From positions 372,001 through 436,000 of the forward strand of contig JAQJVL010000541.1 of NCBI GenBank assembly GCA_035578905.1: a stretch of 64,000 nt of DNA. The letters run 5' to 3'. Below, one piece after another: positions 1-35,920 of the stretch (positions are counted from its first letter, which is position 1; each line of letters begins with the position of its first letter). Made by a program: the position numbers and the translations under genes. This stretch comes from Stictocephala bisonia. Its lineage: Eukaryota; Arthropoda; Insecta; Hemiptera; Membracidae. The notes beneath the pieces were generated by a model. It saw only the letters and a program-made list of their open reading frames with translations, made no database searches and was not told where the DNA came from.

Positions 1-2600
1 CAATGTTAACTTATTGTAAGGATTGTCATGACCTTAGGTATCATTTTATTTTCAATCATAACACCTTGTATAACGATTTAATGTATAATATTTTGCTTAC
101 TTTATGTATTCTTCAACAAGAGATGCCTCGTTACTTGTATGAAGAAAAACAATTGTATAAAGCTAATAAATTATAACTGGAAAAGAACATTAAAATATTG
201 TTTCGATGACATTTTCATAAAACTTCTTTACTATAAAATTTGTTTACAATGATTAAACACCACGTACAAAATACTATAAATATTATATTTTTTGCTTAAA
301 ATCCTCGAGAAATCAAACACCCTTTTTAAAAGTAGGATTTATAAGTGAGTAATACTAGCATGCAAATATTTTAGCTACAGTAAAACAATTATTTAAATTG
401 TGATTTAATATTATTAATAAGTAAGATAAATATAAAAAACAGTTCCTACTAGAAGATTTATGATACAGTCACAGAGAATGGAGCCTATTTGGATAGGATC
501 GGCTGTAGAGTTGATCATAGGCTACGTGATTGTCTAGTCTCTAATCAGATCTCCATTTCTGTGAGTCGTAGTAGAGTGGGTAGATGGGATGGAACGCCAA
601 TTTACTGTGTCTTTGTAGCAAGCTGTACCAAACTAATATTATGTTTAAAGTAAAAGATAATATGTAATGTTTCAACATGCACTCGTGTAAAACTCACCAA
701 ATTTGTTACATCACTGAACAGTTGTAATGATTGGTTATACAAAATTATTGGACTAAATATATTAAACGACATATATAGAAAATATGAAAAATATCCATTA
801 GAATTTAATTGAATATTTACTTAACTTTACAAAAAAAAAAATAAATAAATAAATAAATAAAACTAATTAAATTATGAAAGACAAAATTTTATACCTTGAA
901 GGATAGGCCTGTGTTGAGCTCCTACTTTTACAACAAATTTAGAATAATACAAAATATATTACAGCTAAAATGTTACAAACAAATGTTTAAACAAGAATTA
1001 ATTTATAAAAGTTGACTGGAGTAAAAAATATACTTAAAAGTAATTTAATAATTTCAACTATTCTTTATTTTTACAAACAAATAATACGTTTATAATTTCT
1101 TTGAATTCAAATTTTCGATACTTTTTGAATTCTAAAAATTTATAAATATAGTAACTTAATATGTGTAAGAGCATAACAAATTAATAATTAGAACTTCAAA
1201 ATAATAAATAATAAACCAAATTGTATAATATTTTAAACAATAGAAAATTACTGAAATATATGTCAATTTGTCATTTTAATTATACATCAAATCATATTTA
1301 TATATTTTTCTTTTCATAAACGTATATTTTGATATAATATATATATATTTATTCTGAGATGTATAAAATCACCTAAAAATATGGCACTAGTATTATATAG
1401 TGTGGTCTAACCTAATATTTTAAAACTAAAATGCAAGAGGAGTTCATCAATATTGTGCAAAATACGTAAATAATCCTAATTAAATATAAGTAACCCCTTT
1501 TGCTTCGATTGTACTATTTTGTTTGCATGACATTTGTTGTTTTTGCTAACTAAATGATTTATACACTTTTATCCAACATATTCCTAAAATGCATATGAAA
1601 ATAAGAATTAATGAGTAATAAAGATGTGAACACCCGTTCAACAGTATTATTGATGCCAAACAGCTAAACTTGGATATGGCAGAGATAGCTGCAGGGAGTC
1701 ATCCCTAATGAAGCTTTAGGATTCAGTAGTTAGTCGGTTATTTTGTGATCTGCGAATAACTGTAATTATATCACCCTTCTGGAGAGATTATAAGGTCTCC
1801 TTTGGTGAGGAAAATTAAACTTGCCTCGCAATTATCTTCAAGATAACGAATTTATAGTTAAAAGTCGTAATACATCTCATTGTAGCTTTTAATTGGTTTT
1901 TATTAATAAAAAAATGATGCCATTAAATGGTTAATTAGTTAATATTATTAATCAATAAAAATGGAAATACCACGTTGTAAATATTTTATTTAAACGCAGG
2001 CTGCAACATGTATTACAAAAATGAAATCAGTTTAAAATAAACAGCTAATATGTTATCAAAAACTCTTCAAAAATCTTGTATTGTAAAAAAAAATAAATAA
2101 AAAATCGTTGTCACATTAGGTTGGAAATATATAATTTACATTATTAAATAAATTATGATATACTATATGCTCACATAATAAATACTTGGCTATTCAATTT
2201 AAAAAATATATTAGAATTTAAATAATTTTATTTTCAGAAGAATACATAATTATTATATACGTATGCATCTGTTGATGCCTCTTGCATACCCTCACTTAAT
2301 GCAATGTTAGATAATGTTATTTGAAAATATTCCTCTATAATTATAGTAGGAAAATAAAAATAGATTGGTTGAAATACATTCAAAATTAAATTTGTAAATA
2401 CCATAACGCTGCAAATAATTATATAATTAAATAACAACAAAACTAACAACATTTACTCTTTTAAATTAAAAGTATATACCAACAATTATATAGAAGCCCA
2501 CTTTTATAAATTTAAATAGAGTACACACTTTTATTAAAAATAATAAATTAAAATAAGATTTTGTCCTTAAACAACAACAAATACATTGTAAATTTCAGAT
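1..2600. other. AT-rich non-coding, no gene seen
   Basis: Both strands are dense in stops. I see an A-run with (AAAT)n at 830-860 and an imperfect inverted repeat around 470-566 (tcacagagaatggag against ctccatttctgtgag). Nothing here resembles a gene or a full transposon. Confidence 0.6.
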
Positions 2601-2622
2601 GGAGTTGATATTGGTATTCCTC

Positions 2623-2753
2623 GTTGTTAATACATTTTTACAAAATTACCAATAAATAATAAAAGTGTGTTGCCTGATGATGCCAGCTTTGCTGGCAAAA
2701 GGCTTCGAAAAAAGTATTATTTATTGGTGATTTTGTAAAAATGTATTAACAAC
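2623..2753. repeat. 39-bp-arm inverted repeat enclosing a hammerhead-like core (Penelope remnant?)
   Basis: Arms at 2623-2661 and 2715-2753 are reverse complements with about one mismatch (gttgttaatacatttttaca on the left). The loop contains cCTGATGA, then a perfect small stem (TGCCAGC/GCTGGCA), then AAAAGGC where a working hammerhead would have GAAAC. Penelope-like elements are known to carry minimal hammerhead motifs in their terminal repeats, so a decayed copy is a reasonable reading. Confidence 0.5.
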
Positions 2754-2759
2754 AAATCA

Positions 2760-3460
2760 TTGTTTATTAATCTCGAAATTAATTTATTGGTCTTATTGTT
2801 TGTTTGATTTCATGTTTGTATGTTAAAAATAAATAAAAAACATTTTTTTAATTGAATTTATCTAATAATTCATGTTGTATAAAGTAATAGTTTTTATAAA
2901 TTTGCGTAAAAATAATCTTTTTATGTAATGAAAAGGTATTTTACTAATTAGTCATTACTGTCAACCAATATAATTTAATTTTAAAGTTGCTATTAAATTG
3001 CAATTACTTGCAGATTAAACACACAGTAAATATACATCTGTCCCCTCCTCTTACGGTTTAAAGCACTTAATTGTTCTTTGCGTGTAGGTAAGATAATGCA
3101 AATAAAAACACTTTTATACAGGAAAACACTTCTTTTGAAACTGTTACAGTTAGTCTTCGTAAAGAGCTAACAATATATTCAATAGTAGACTTAATACCAT
3201 GTAAAATTAATTGATACATCTTTCAAACTCTAGATATTAGAAATCCTTAACAAATTATTAGATAAATGAATGGTAAACAGCTGTTTTGTGGGAACGTAGC
3301 TCAAAGGATTGTTTAAACAGTAATATTTAGACAGAAAATTCAAATAGCTACTTGTGAAACCGAATAGAATTAAACTTCTCCACTATACGTTGAAGGGTAG
3401 GTTTAGAAATCATTGAAATATTTAAGAAGAAACCAATTTCTATAACCAGTTCACTAATCT
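2760..3460. other. Non-coding, nothing recognised
   Basis: AT-rich sequence without an open frame of interest, RNA gene or clear repeat. Confidence 0.5.
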
Positions 3461-3461
3461 A

Positions 3462-3625
3462 ATTAGAAAGAGAGTAGACGAGTAGTCTATGGCATCAGGA
3501 CTTTGTACCTGAGTTAGAGATAGCGCAGGTTCGAATATTGGAATTGACTGTTAGTATCTATCAGTAATATTAACACTGTACTATACTGGTTTCCCCCCTT
3601 ACTCCGTTTGATAAGTCTATGCCAT
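3462..3625 (+). mobile_element. tRNA-derived SINE fragment (family B)
   Basis: A tRNA-like head with a box B match (gcaggttcgaat at 3526-3537) is followed by a body shared with the copy at 21766-22022 (the actgtact ... cccccttactc segment). The head is degraded, so it is not a functional tRNA. Confidence 0.6.
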
Positions 3626-3822
3626 GAGGGATTACAGTAAGGTTGAAGAAATTTTTCTCTCCTTTTACTTGAAAAAACATAATGAAAACATGTTTTTGCA
3701 CGAAAACGAGGATAAAAATATGATCATTGTTAAGACACTTTCATCACTTAACATATTCATAAATCTTTAGGTAAAGTATATATATATTTTCTACACTGTG
3801 TAGTGGATGTAGGACCTCTTAC

Positions 3823-4028
3823 ACACGTACACGTACAATGGTATTGACCCACCCTCCCACCCATACACGTACAATGGTATAGACCCACCCGCCCACCCAT
3901 ACACGTACAATGGTATTGACCCACCCACCCACCCATACACGTACATTGACATTGACCCACCTACCCACCCATACACGTACATTGGCATTGACCCACCCGC
4001 CCACCTATACACGTACATTGGCATTGAT
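3823..4028. repeat. 36-bp minisatellite (ACCCACC / WVGG family)
   Basis: About five and a half units of a 36-bp repeat (cccacccatacacgtacaat as core). The period is a multiple of 3, so all frames stay open and produce spurious Trp-Val-Gly-Gly proteins. Related arrays occur at 19840-19927, 20218-20415, 30597-30690 and 55445-55660. Confidence 0.9.
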
Positions 4029-4585
4029 TTACTAGTGATTGCTACTATAATCGATATCATTCGATTACATAAATATTTTACAATCGACAATTCTCGTAAA
4101 GCATGTTTACAAACAAACCCCAGAGTTGTGTGATTATACGACAATCAAAACGAGGTGTTTGGATTTCGTGATTCGTACACAACAGGAGGCTCGTGCTAGA
4201 TCAGCCAAATACTCGAGATTTATTACTGTTGGTTCAGTAAGATGGCTAACTGGGCATCAACACTAGTAAATCAACAGCTGGGATGGAATGAAGAACGATC
4301 CTACTTAGTTCTTTGTCTCAGAGAGTTGGGTATTCTTAAATATTCTCTAACCCTGTGAAATGGTAACAACTATCTAGTAAGGTTAATAAATAATAATTCA
4401 GTGTTGTATATAGAACCTTTTTATCAACATCTTAAACTTCATATGGCACTAGAATATTAAACGTCGTTATGAAAACGTATACATAAATATATATAATAAA
4501 AATAATACTATACAAAACAACCATATTATAAGTAATTTTTATGTACAGCGATTGTATATTAGTTAAATTTAAAGATACTATATAT

Positions 4586-4915
4586 CAGTGGTTCTCAACC
4601 TGGGGGGCGCGCCCCCCTGGGGGGGGGGCGTGAGAGAATTTCAGGGGAGGCGTGAGGGTACAAAGAAAAAAAATTAAAAAATATGTATTTTGTTAAAAAA
4701 CAAAAACTTTCAAAACCATCAAATAAACTTTCGTATTTAAATATATCTGGATTTTTATTTTGCATCCCAGCTTTTGCTAACGTAGAGTTAGCATTGTCAG
4801 TTTCATAATTTCACTGTTCTAACTTGAACCAACCAATTATTGACTGGAGGGGAGGCGTGAGCTATCTTCAGTGTTCAAAGGGGGGGCACCAGTGCTAACA
4901 GGTTGAGAACCGCTG
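4586..4915. mobile_element. hAT-type MITE, 330 bp, with 8-bp target duplication
   Basis: Terminal inverted repeats CAGTGGTTCTCAACCTG and CAGGTTGAGAACCGCTG (one mismatch) are flanked on both sides by the 8-bp duplication CTATATAT (4578-4585 and 4916-4923). The TIR sequence and 8-bp duplication are hallmarks of hAT elements. The interior has no transposase, so it is non-autonomous. G-runs next to the left TIR may be hard to sequence. Confidence 0.9.
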
Positions 4916-5058
4916 CTATATATAATTTTAATCATGATATTTATTTATTTAAATTTTTATATGTCTTATATATTTAAAGGACAACTAATTATGGGTTATT
5001 GAATATAAAAAAAGTAGCCTCCCTATTATAACAATAATCATTACTAATAATTATATAT

Positions 5059-5268
5059 CAGGCTTGTCAATTAGCTGAAAATCAGACCAGCACTACGTGG
5101 TTCGGATTCCACGTAAAGCTGTAGGTCCCTTAGTTGCCCTGGCTGTTGGGCTATTAATAAATTGCCCTTTCTGAGGAACAGTTGAACTCAGTTAGTAACC
5201 AGACTACACTCATATAACCATTCATATTCGCTTTAAATTAACAACAACGTTGTGTCGGCGTCTCATAT
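5059..5268 (+). mobile_element. SINE family A fragment, 5'-truncated
   Basis: Shares the body (tacgtggttcggattccacg ... cccttagttgccctgg) and the terminal cggcgtct tail with at least eight other copies in this window. It lacks the tRNA-like head seen in the copies at 26243-26648 and 41229-41340. Confidence 0.75.
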
Positions 5269-5520
5269 GTAAGAATGTAAGAAAGAATATAATTTATCTG
5301 AATACTACTAATATTTACTAATTTTCTATTTAAAACAGTATTTTTAATTAATAAATATAACAGTTCTAGACTAGTACAATTGTGGTAAATATATAAAAAC
5401 ATTGTTTAAATGATACGGATAAAATGTCACTTTCAATTATTTGTTGATGAATACACAGAAAGTATGACCTATATAGAGAAGTTAAGGAAATAGCAAATAT
5501 TTCCTTATATAGTACACAAT

Positions 5521-5850
5521 AGTGAATTGTGTAACCAGCCAGGTAATGCTAGACTCTTGGGATTCATGTGGCAGTGGTGGCATTATTAATACGCAATATT
5601 GCTGTGTTTTGGCCTTCCCAAAAATTTAAACACATAAAGTATTGATATCTGTTACATATTTCTCCTTTAAACACAAAGAAATTTATTTCAAACAGCGATA
5701 TAAGTATAGGAGAAAAGGTCCAACATTTTTATTTATGTTAAATTTAGTACTATTTTGTTATTGTTTCTACCAGATAAATAAAATTTAACGTATCCACAAA
5801 AACGTAACATATGAAACCTAATGATTGAATTCATAGAATATATGTAATAC
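5521..5850. repeat. 330-bp direct duplication, unit 1
   Basis: Near-identical to 6289-6622, starting at gtgaattgtgtaaccagcca and running through the cagataaataaaatttaacg segment. Small indels separate the units. Open frames inside are not conserved between units, so this is not a gene pair. Confidence 0.85.
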
Positions 5851-6288
5851 CTTTCCATGTAACAAGCCATCATTACTATATCAAGTAATTTATTATGTTA
5901 CTTCCTTGTTATTGTTCACAGCGGCAAGTTTTGCCAACTTAGGAATGTATAGCCTCATATTTCCCTCCAGTGAAGACAAACGGTCAATAAAGTCCCGAGA
6001 ATAGCTCCTGTACTGCTGTTAAAGACACTTTACCTTTAAGAGCTCATGTAAATACAGTTTTACATCAGTTCTTCTTTTATGAATCCCATATTTTCAATGC
6101 TATTGCTGTTTCATATTTTTAAACCATATTTATGATACTCGTATAAACGTGTATTAGATAAATATAACTGGTACTTGGCATTTGTAGAAGGGTTGTTAGT
6201 GATTGCAGGAGGCCAGGAAATGATCAATAAATTTTTGTGTACAATGGGCAGAGCATAGTGATTATTCAAATGTACAGAGGAATAAAGT

Positions 6289-6622
6289 GAATTGTGTAAC
6301 CAGCCAGGCAATGCTAGACACTTAATATTGGGATTCATGTGGCGGTGGTGGCATTATTAATACGCAATATTGATGTGTTTTGGCCTTCCCAAAAATTTAA
6401 ACACAAAGTATTGATATCTGTTACATATTTATCCTTTAAACACAAAAAAATGTATTTCGAACAGCGATATAAGTATAGGGGAAAAGGTCCAACATTTTTA
6501 TTTATGTTAAATTTAGTACTATTTTCTTATTGTTTCTACCAGATAAATAAAATTTAACGTATCCACAAAAACATAACATATGAAACCTAATGAGTGATTG
6601 AATTCATTGAATATATGTAATT
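6289..6622. repeat. 330-bp direct duplication, unit 2
   Basis: Second unit of the direct repeat, about 767 bp downstream of the first. A 72-codon open frame at 6339-6557 exists only here and is interrupted in unit 1. Confidence 0.85.
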
Positions 6623-7224
6623 ATGTGGTTAAATGGCAGAGAGAACTGTTATAAGTCCTCATCCTTTGAAAAAAATGTTAATATAATTTTAATTTTGATT
6701 TAAAATAGAATGATAAGTATGTGAACTCAGAGTTGTTTCATTGGACCATGTAAAAGTTATTTTTACGAGTGGAAAGTCACGGAGAAGTGGTGGGCGAGGG
6801 GTGAAGGGGTATTGGTGTGAAACATACCCGGTTTGTATCACATTTATCTAGAAAGAAACCACGAGAAAAGCGTTGTCTTATTCAGGACAATAATAACGGT
6901 GTCGACTGCAACACTTCCAACTGGGGATAGTGTTCCATGTGGAACAAAGAAGTTGCGTTTGGAATAATTTGTATTCTGCAGTCGACTTTAACGTAAACAT
7001 TTTATTACAACAGTTCCTCCTCGCAAGGACTTATACGTACGTACGTAGACTACGTGTACGTAATTTTATCAACATCCTGAAATGTCGAACTAGTAAGCAT
7101 TTTACTTTTTATAATAATAATATGTGGTAGATTGACTCGAAAAGTCGAAAATAAAACAAATTGCTCATAAAAGTATATTGAAACAATCTTACTTACGTGA
7201 TTGTTTACAGTATACTTATTCTCA

Positions 7225-7680
7225 GATATGAGACGCCAACACAACTCTGTGCGTAATTTAAGGCGACTTCGAATATGAGTCTGCATATGAGTCTAAGATG
7301 AGTATGAATGGTCCGTGTAGTCTTGTTACTAACTAAATTTGACTTACACTCAGAAAAGGGCCATGTGTTGGTTCCTTTCTTGTTACTAACTGAATTTGAC
7401 TTACACTCAGAAAAGGACCATGTGTTGGTTCCTAATATCCAGGGAAGTTAAGGGACTTACAGCTTTACGTGGAATCCGAACCACTTAGTATGGTTCTACG
7501 TTTCAGCTAATTGATAAGCCTGATACTCAATTCTCTTCCCTACACAACATCAGATCACTGATTATCACCCTACATGGACACCCAAGGCTTCTCTAGTAGT
7601 GTCCACGCCGATAGGAACCATTGTGCCGAAGCCATGTCAGTATTACGAAGTCTGATTAGAGAACCTCTTGCCTTCAATCT
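7225..7680 (-). mobile_element. SINE family A copy with internal 57-bp tandem duplication
   Basis: The element reads on the minus strand, with its tail (agacgcc on the plus strand) at the left end. A 57-bp segment, 7322-7378, is repeated directly at 7379-7435 with only a few changes, so this copy is longer than the family norm. Confidence 0.7.
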
Positions 7681-7689
7681 CGCCAGTGA

Positions 7690-9380
7690 TTCGTCATACG
7701 CAATGAAGTAAGTTTCATTAAGAACAAATCTCAGATTTAATTCTTTAATGACTCTCTTATAACATCAAAATATAAAATATTTCTGAAAAAATATATTTGT
7801 GGCTTCAATTGAACTAATATTTAACGGAAAACGTAATTTACCATACATTAAAAGCTGCACACCCAATTTTTTTAACTGTGAATTCAATTCCAAATTGTGA
7901 ATCACATTCTAAAGCGATAAGCGACAAAGAAAAACGTAATTTTTGTTTTGTTCTTTTCGGAATATATAAATTGTAGTAGTAGTCCTGTAGAATAATATTG
8001 AATACTATAGTGGTTATTAGTCTCCATGTATCGTTTGGATTAAATTTAACTTTAAAAGGAAAATTAAAGGAAACATCAAAACTGTTAGAGATAAGCTGAG
8101 AAAAAAAAAATATTGGCCATAAATTAGCCATGTAACATCTGGTATTATGAACTAATTTCAGGGTGTTTTAGGCATACAATAATGACTCGTTACAATCCCT
8201 TATCCTCTGGTACAAATATGGATTTTTTTTATTGAACTTTGTGAACGTTGTATTTAGTCCTTCATAACTTTAAATTGGACTAAATAAAACATAATATGTA
8301 CCTTTATCGAACCTCCAGGTCTGAAGTGAACTATATTACAGTAACATATATTAAAGATACATAATATATATTGTAGAGAAAATTATTCGTATGATACAGA
8401 TTATACCTATTTACTTGAAAAATAGAATTTATCAGTGTGTTTCAATAATGACCTATTTAGAGAAGTTAAGGAAATAGAAAATTCTCTATTCTTAATAGTT
8501 TACTGCAGCCTTTTATTTATTTATCTGTGGTGTTAATATTTTGAGGTTATTTACTTAGGAAAAGTAGATAGGCGTATATTATTACAATATACAATTCTTT
8601 ATTAAAACCAAACATAAGACTAGAATATTACTATGTACAACACTTATTAATAACTAATTTACTTTCCAAACTGTATAGTTTTTTACACTTTAAAATTATT
8701 GATATCGTAGACTAATTATATTCTGCAAATATAAAGAATAAAAAATATTTTACTATACAAATTAAAAACATTGTATATTACATCTAAATATTATACATGC
8801 TATTTAACAACTTTTCAACACGTAAATTTATCAACCAAACTACCAGATGTTTAAATAATTTAATGAAACTTGTATTATCATATAAATAAATTATCTATCT
8901 CTTAATATGAGACTGCTTGTTATGAAAATATTTTTTCCAGTTATTAAATATGCCTATATACTACTAGTTTTACATGAATTTGTATACTATGCATTGGCTG
9001 TGGTGTGTAATTGTTTAGTACTTTTTTCTTTCCACTAAAATTACTATAGGAATTCATATTCCTGGTGTAAAATCTTTGGAATTAAAAAAGGAGCAAGTAT
9101 ATTTATTAAAATATTGAAAACAAGTGTTTGAAATGAAATCTGAAATAACAGTTCTGAGTGCCAAATTAACAATACAATGTGTAGTTTATTATGTAATATA
9201 AAAATGTATCTCTTACTTTTGAATTAATGTCAATTTCTCATATAATGTTGACTTTCCATGTATTTAAATATATAATATACTGTTTCTTACACTACTATTT
9301 ACATTTATATAATTATCTTATTACATGTTGAAGTAACCCTGGTTCTAGGGACTTAAAGTGTACATCCGATTTACATTTTG
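7690..9380. other. Downstream flank of the gene, nothing recognised
   Basis: AT-rich. A 30-bp scrap at 8450-8480 matches 5465-5495. No coding exon or RNA gene found. Confidence 0.5.
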
Positions 9381-9389
9381 AAATTAAAA

Positions 9390-9395
9390 TTTAAT
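9390..9395 (-). terminator. Candidate poly(A) signal (ATTAAA)
   Basis: This is the first common poly(A)-signal hexamer I see downstream of the stop on the minus strand, about 310 bp away. A canonical AATAAA lies further on at 9102-9107. AT-rich sequence makes chance matches common, so the 3' end is not fixed. Confidence 0.25.
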
Positions 9396-9706
9396 ATAAT
9401 TTGACAATGATTAATGAACAAGAAATGTCAAGTGTATGTTTTGAAACTATTGTTTCATGATAAAATAGTTAAAATATTTTACAAATAAGCGATCTTTTTC
9501 TCACATATTCTTGTCATTATCAGGAATATTTTACCTTCCTCAGTTAAATCTTTATGGATATTGAACAATACCACAGATATTTCACCTTGAACCACTTATA
9601 TTGTTATGGTGGCTTAACAATTCAAAAAATTAATCGACCCTGGTTGTAGAGATAGAACTAGTTTTAGTATCACAGCCCATGTCCTTCATCCTTAAGGAAG
9701 TAACCC

Positions 9707-33275
<23,569 letters not shown>

Positions 33276-33486
33276 ACTGCGAGTGGACTGACACGGCTAG
33301 CGGCTTTAGTTGTGGAGGGGGAAGTTGTAGCTATGAATGAGCTGGTTCACACGGAGGGAACTCGACGGTAAACCCTTGAGGAAAGTATGTTGTACTAGGA
33401 ACTGTGTGACCCATTATGTATAATTCACAAACTATAGTTTCATCCCCTTTTTCCTGTAAAACATGATTTATCTTTTCCCTACCACT

Positions 33487-33495
33487 CTTTATATA
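33487..33495 (-). promoter_or_regulatory. Candidate TATA box (TATATAAAG)
   Basis: It lies about 210 bp upstream of the exon 1 ATG and would imply a 5' UTR of about 180 bases if used. AT-rich surroundings make such matches frequent, and no initiator element was convincingly placed. Confidence 0.25.
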
Positions 33496-33499
33496 AACT

Positions 33500-35050
33500 T
33501 TAAGAACCCTGCTACGCTTTTCTCTGGCTTAGACTATATTAACTATTTTGGAGTAGTTGAATTTAGTTTAACACAATTATTATATGACTTTAAATTTACT
33601 ATTACTCAGTTATATGTATTTTAAATACAATTAATTTTTTTAATCTGTAAACTACATAGGCAAAGTTTTGAAGTATCATTATAGAAACTGTGTAATTTAT
33701 ACATTTCATTTACGTAGTTACTAAAAAGAAAATTCCTTAAAAACAATATTTCAGTATTCACATGCCCTGAGGACACTAATTTTATCAGGCTATTAAACTG
33801 GTTTCTACATTGTTTGTCGGTGGCTCATATAAACTTTACTGCTTTGATTTTTTTAATTCAAAATTTGTTCCCAGCGTTTAAATATTGTAGAACTATATTA
33901 AATTTTACTTAAAAATGTTAGTATTTAACCAATTGTGAAAGATATATAAATTGTGTAAAAGTTTCTGACGTAAGAAGTCTTACGAGGTGGAGTCAAAAGA
34001 AGATAACTGTATTAATTACCAGCTTCCAGTTTGAAAGGGGACGTCAATAACATCCTGACGTCTTGTGAGGGGAAATTGATGTCTCTATAGACTTCTAAAA
34101 GAAGGAAGGTATATTATTTTCCTTTTTCATTATAATTTAACCATTCATTCCATTCACTGTTTGTTTAAATTTGTTTATTTTTATTGTAACAGTATAGCTA
34201 AATTCGGCACCTCGCTTAGTTTTGACTTAGTCTGATGTTAAATATTAGGGATGTATTGACTCAACTTGTAAACAAAAATAAAAGTGAACACTTATTTGAT
34301 TTAATCTCAAATAAAGTAACTTAAAGTTCTTTTCATAACTGACTAGCTATGATTTGGGTAAAAAAGGAACATAAATCAGCTGATTACAGAAGCACGTTTT
34401 TAGCACTGATATTTATTTTCATTTGTGAAATGCAGATAGGTCTGGAAATGCTTGAAATGCCCTGTTTCTACTTTACAGTTTTAGGAATAGCATTATTTTA
34501 AACAATAAATTCATTACTTTTCGAGCTTTGTTTACACAAACATACAAAAGTTTCATTTTGTAGTTCTAGATTGTTTAAGCACAATCTTGAGTGTTACAAA
34601 AAAAGTTAAAGTTTTAAAAATTTAGATTATCAAAAAATTTCTGTGTTAGCTGTTAAATGGATTATGCATTCAGAATACACAGCTTAGATGGCGCCAGTTC
34701 TTGAATTGGCCTTATTTTTAACAACTGTGGAAGGTCTATCAATTATATTATTTCCGACATGTCTATTATTTACTATGGAAAGTTATGATGTAAGTAGTAA
34801 TTGCCTTTGAAAATTGATATGTTTATAGACATCCTTATTTATTAACTAAAACTATTTATAACTACATATGAAATAGTTAGAGCTTTATAAAAGGCTGCAA
34901 GGAAATGCGTTATTATATATTTCATATGGTTTGAGCAATAACAATATATTTTTTATAATAAACATAGAGTCATAAACAGTTGAGTAAAAATTAGCTATAT
35001 TTATAGTTTAAGCTTATTACTTAATTATTAACAATATTCTTATGAATTTA
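33500..35050. other. Upstream flank of the gene, nothing recognised
   Basis: No coding sequence or RNA gene seen. Confidence 0.45.
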
Positions 35051-35060
35051 ATAAGTTCCG

Positions 35061-35140
35061 ATCTGGCGTCGTGGCTAAGTGTCTAAGCATTCGGACTGCG
35101 AAGTGTAATTTCTAATGTTCGGATCCCCACCAGAGCTAAC
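35061..35140 (+). mobile_element. tRNA-like SINE head (family not established)
   Basis: ctggcgtcgtggctaagtgtct (box A TGGCTAAGTG) is followed about 45 bases later by tgttcggatcccc (box B-like). The arms do not fold into a clean tRNA, so a SINE head is more likely than a tRNA gene. No second copy is in the window. Confidence 0.45.
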
Positions 35141-35851
35141 GGTCGGTGCTCCATTCGTTGAATATAGTTTAAATAGAGGTCTAAAAATCTATTTAAACTA
35201 GATAGTAAAGTTTTTAATGTAAAACAATTAATATATTCGTTGCATATTTAAATATCTTAAGTGTAGATAAAATTAATTTTTATAAGTATTTAAATGTACC
35301 AATAAACTTAACTTAATTTCTAAATGCATATAGAAAATAATTATATTTGAAATGTAACCTTATTTAAACATACGTTGTATTAGTGTCACTTCAATATTTT
35401 AATATATGAGAGTTTCGACTTTGGTTTCCTAGATAGCATTTTTAATCCTGGTTCCAACAGATTTTAGTTTGATAGATATTATTTATTAAATGTTTTTTTT
35501 CCTACTGTCTAAACTTATATTTAATTTTAAGGCGAACAAGTTTGCTTTGTTTTTTGGTCTGAAGATGTTTGGTCTGAAGGTTTAGATCATAAATCATGTT
35601 GTAACTAAACATTTATTTATGAAGAGATATTCGGATTGGCAGAGAAACACTAATTAGAAATGTGCAGCTTTAGGTAATATAAAATGAAATATGACTGAGT
35701 TAACAGCTTGACAATTATTTACATAATATTTAAGATGTAGTGGGGGAATATTCTTATACATTTATCTCTTCCGCTAACTTAACATACATTGGTATTGTGT
35801 GGGACCACCTACAATTTCTGAGGGCTGCCACAAAAAACTGAGGCCTCTCAC

Positions 35852-35920
35852 CCATCCTCTTTTCCAAACAATTTGTTTAGATATGTGTCAGTTTCAAGGA
35901 GAAGTTTTACTGGCCACTTT
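35852..35920 (-). other. Isolated exon-like segment, unassigned
   Basis: On the minus strand a good acceptor (ctgtatattacag) and donor (GATGG before GTGAGAGG) enclose 69 bases, open only in the phase 2-2 frame: KWPVKLLLETDTYLNKLFGKED. The same frame is also open upstream to about 36138. I do not recognise it. It could be an exon of an unseen neighbouring gene on the minus strand, or chance. Confidence 0.3.

Noticed and set aside
3757..4144. Trp-Val-Gly-Gly and Tyr-Gly-Trp repeat proteins
   Set aside because: All frames of a 36-bp minisatellite are open because the period is a multiple of three. No start context, splice site or conserved flank supports a gene.
35061..35140. Possible functional tRNA gene
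   Set aside because: Box A and B are present, but the acceptor and other arms do not pair convincingly and extra bases separate the boxes; a SINE head is more likely.
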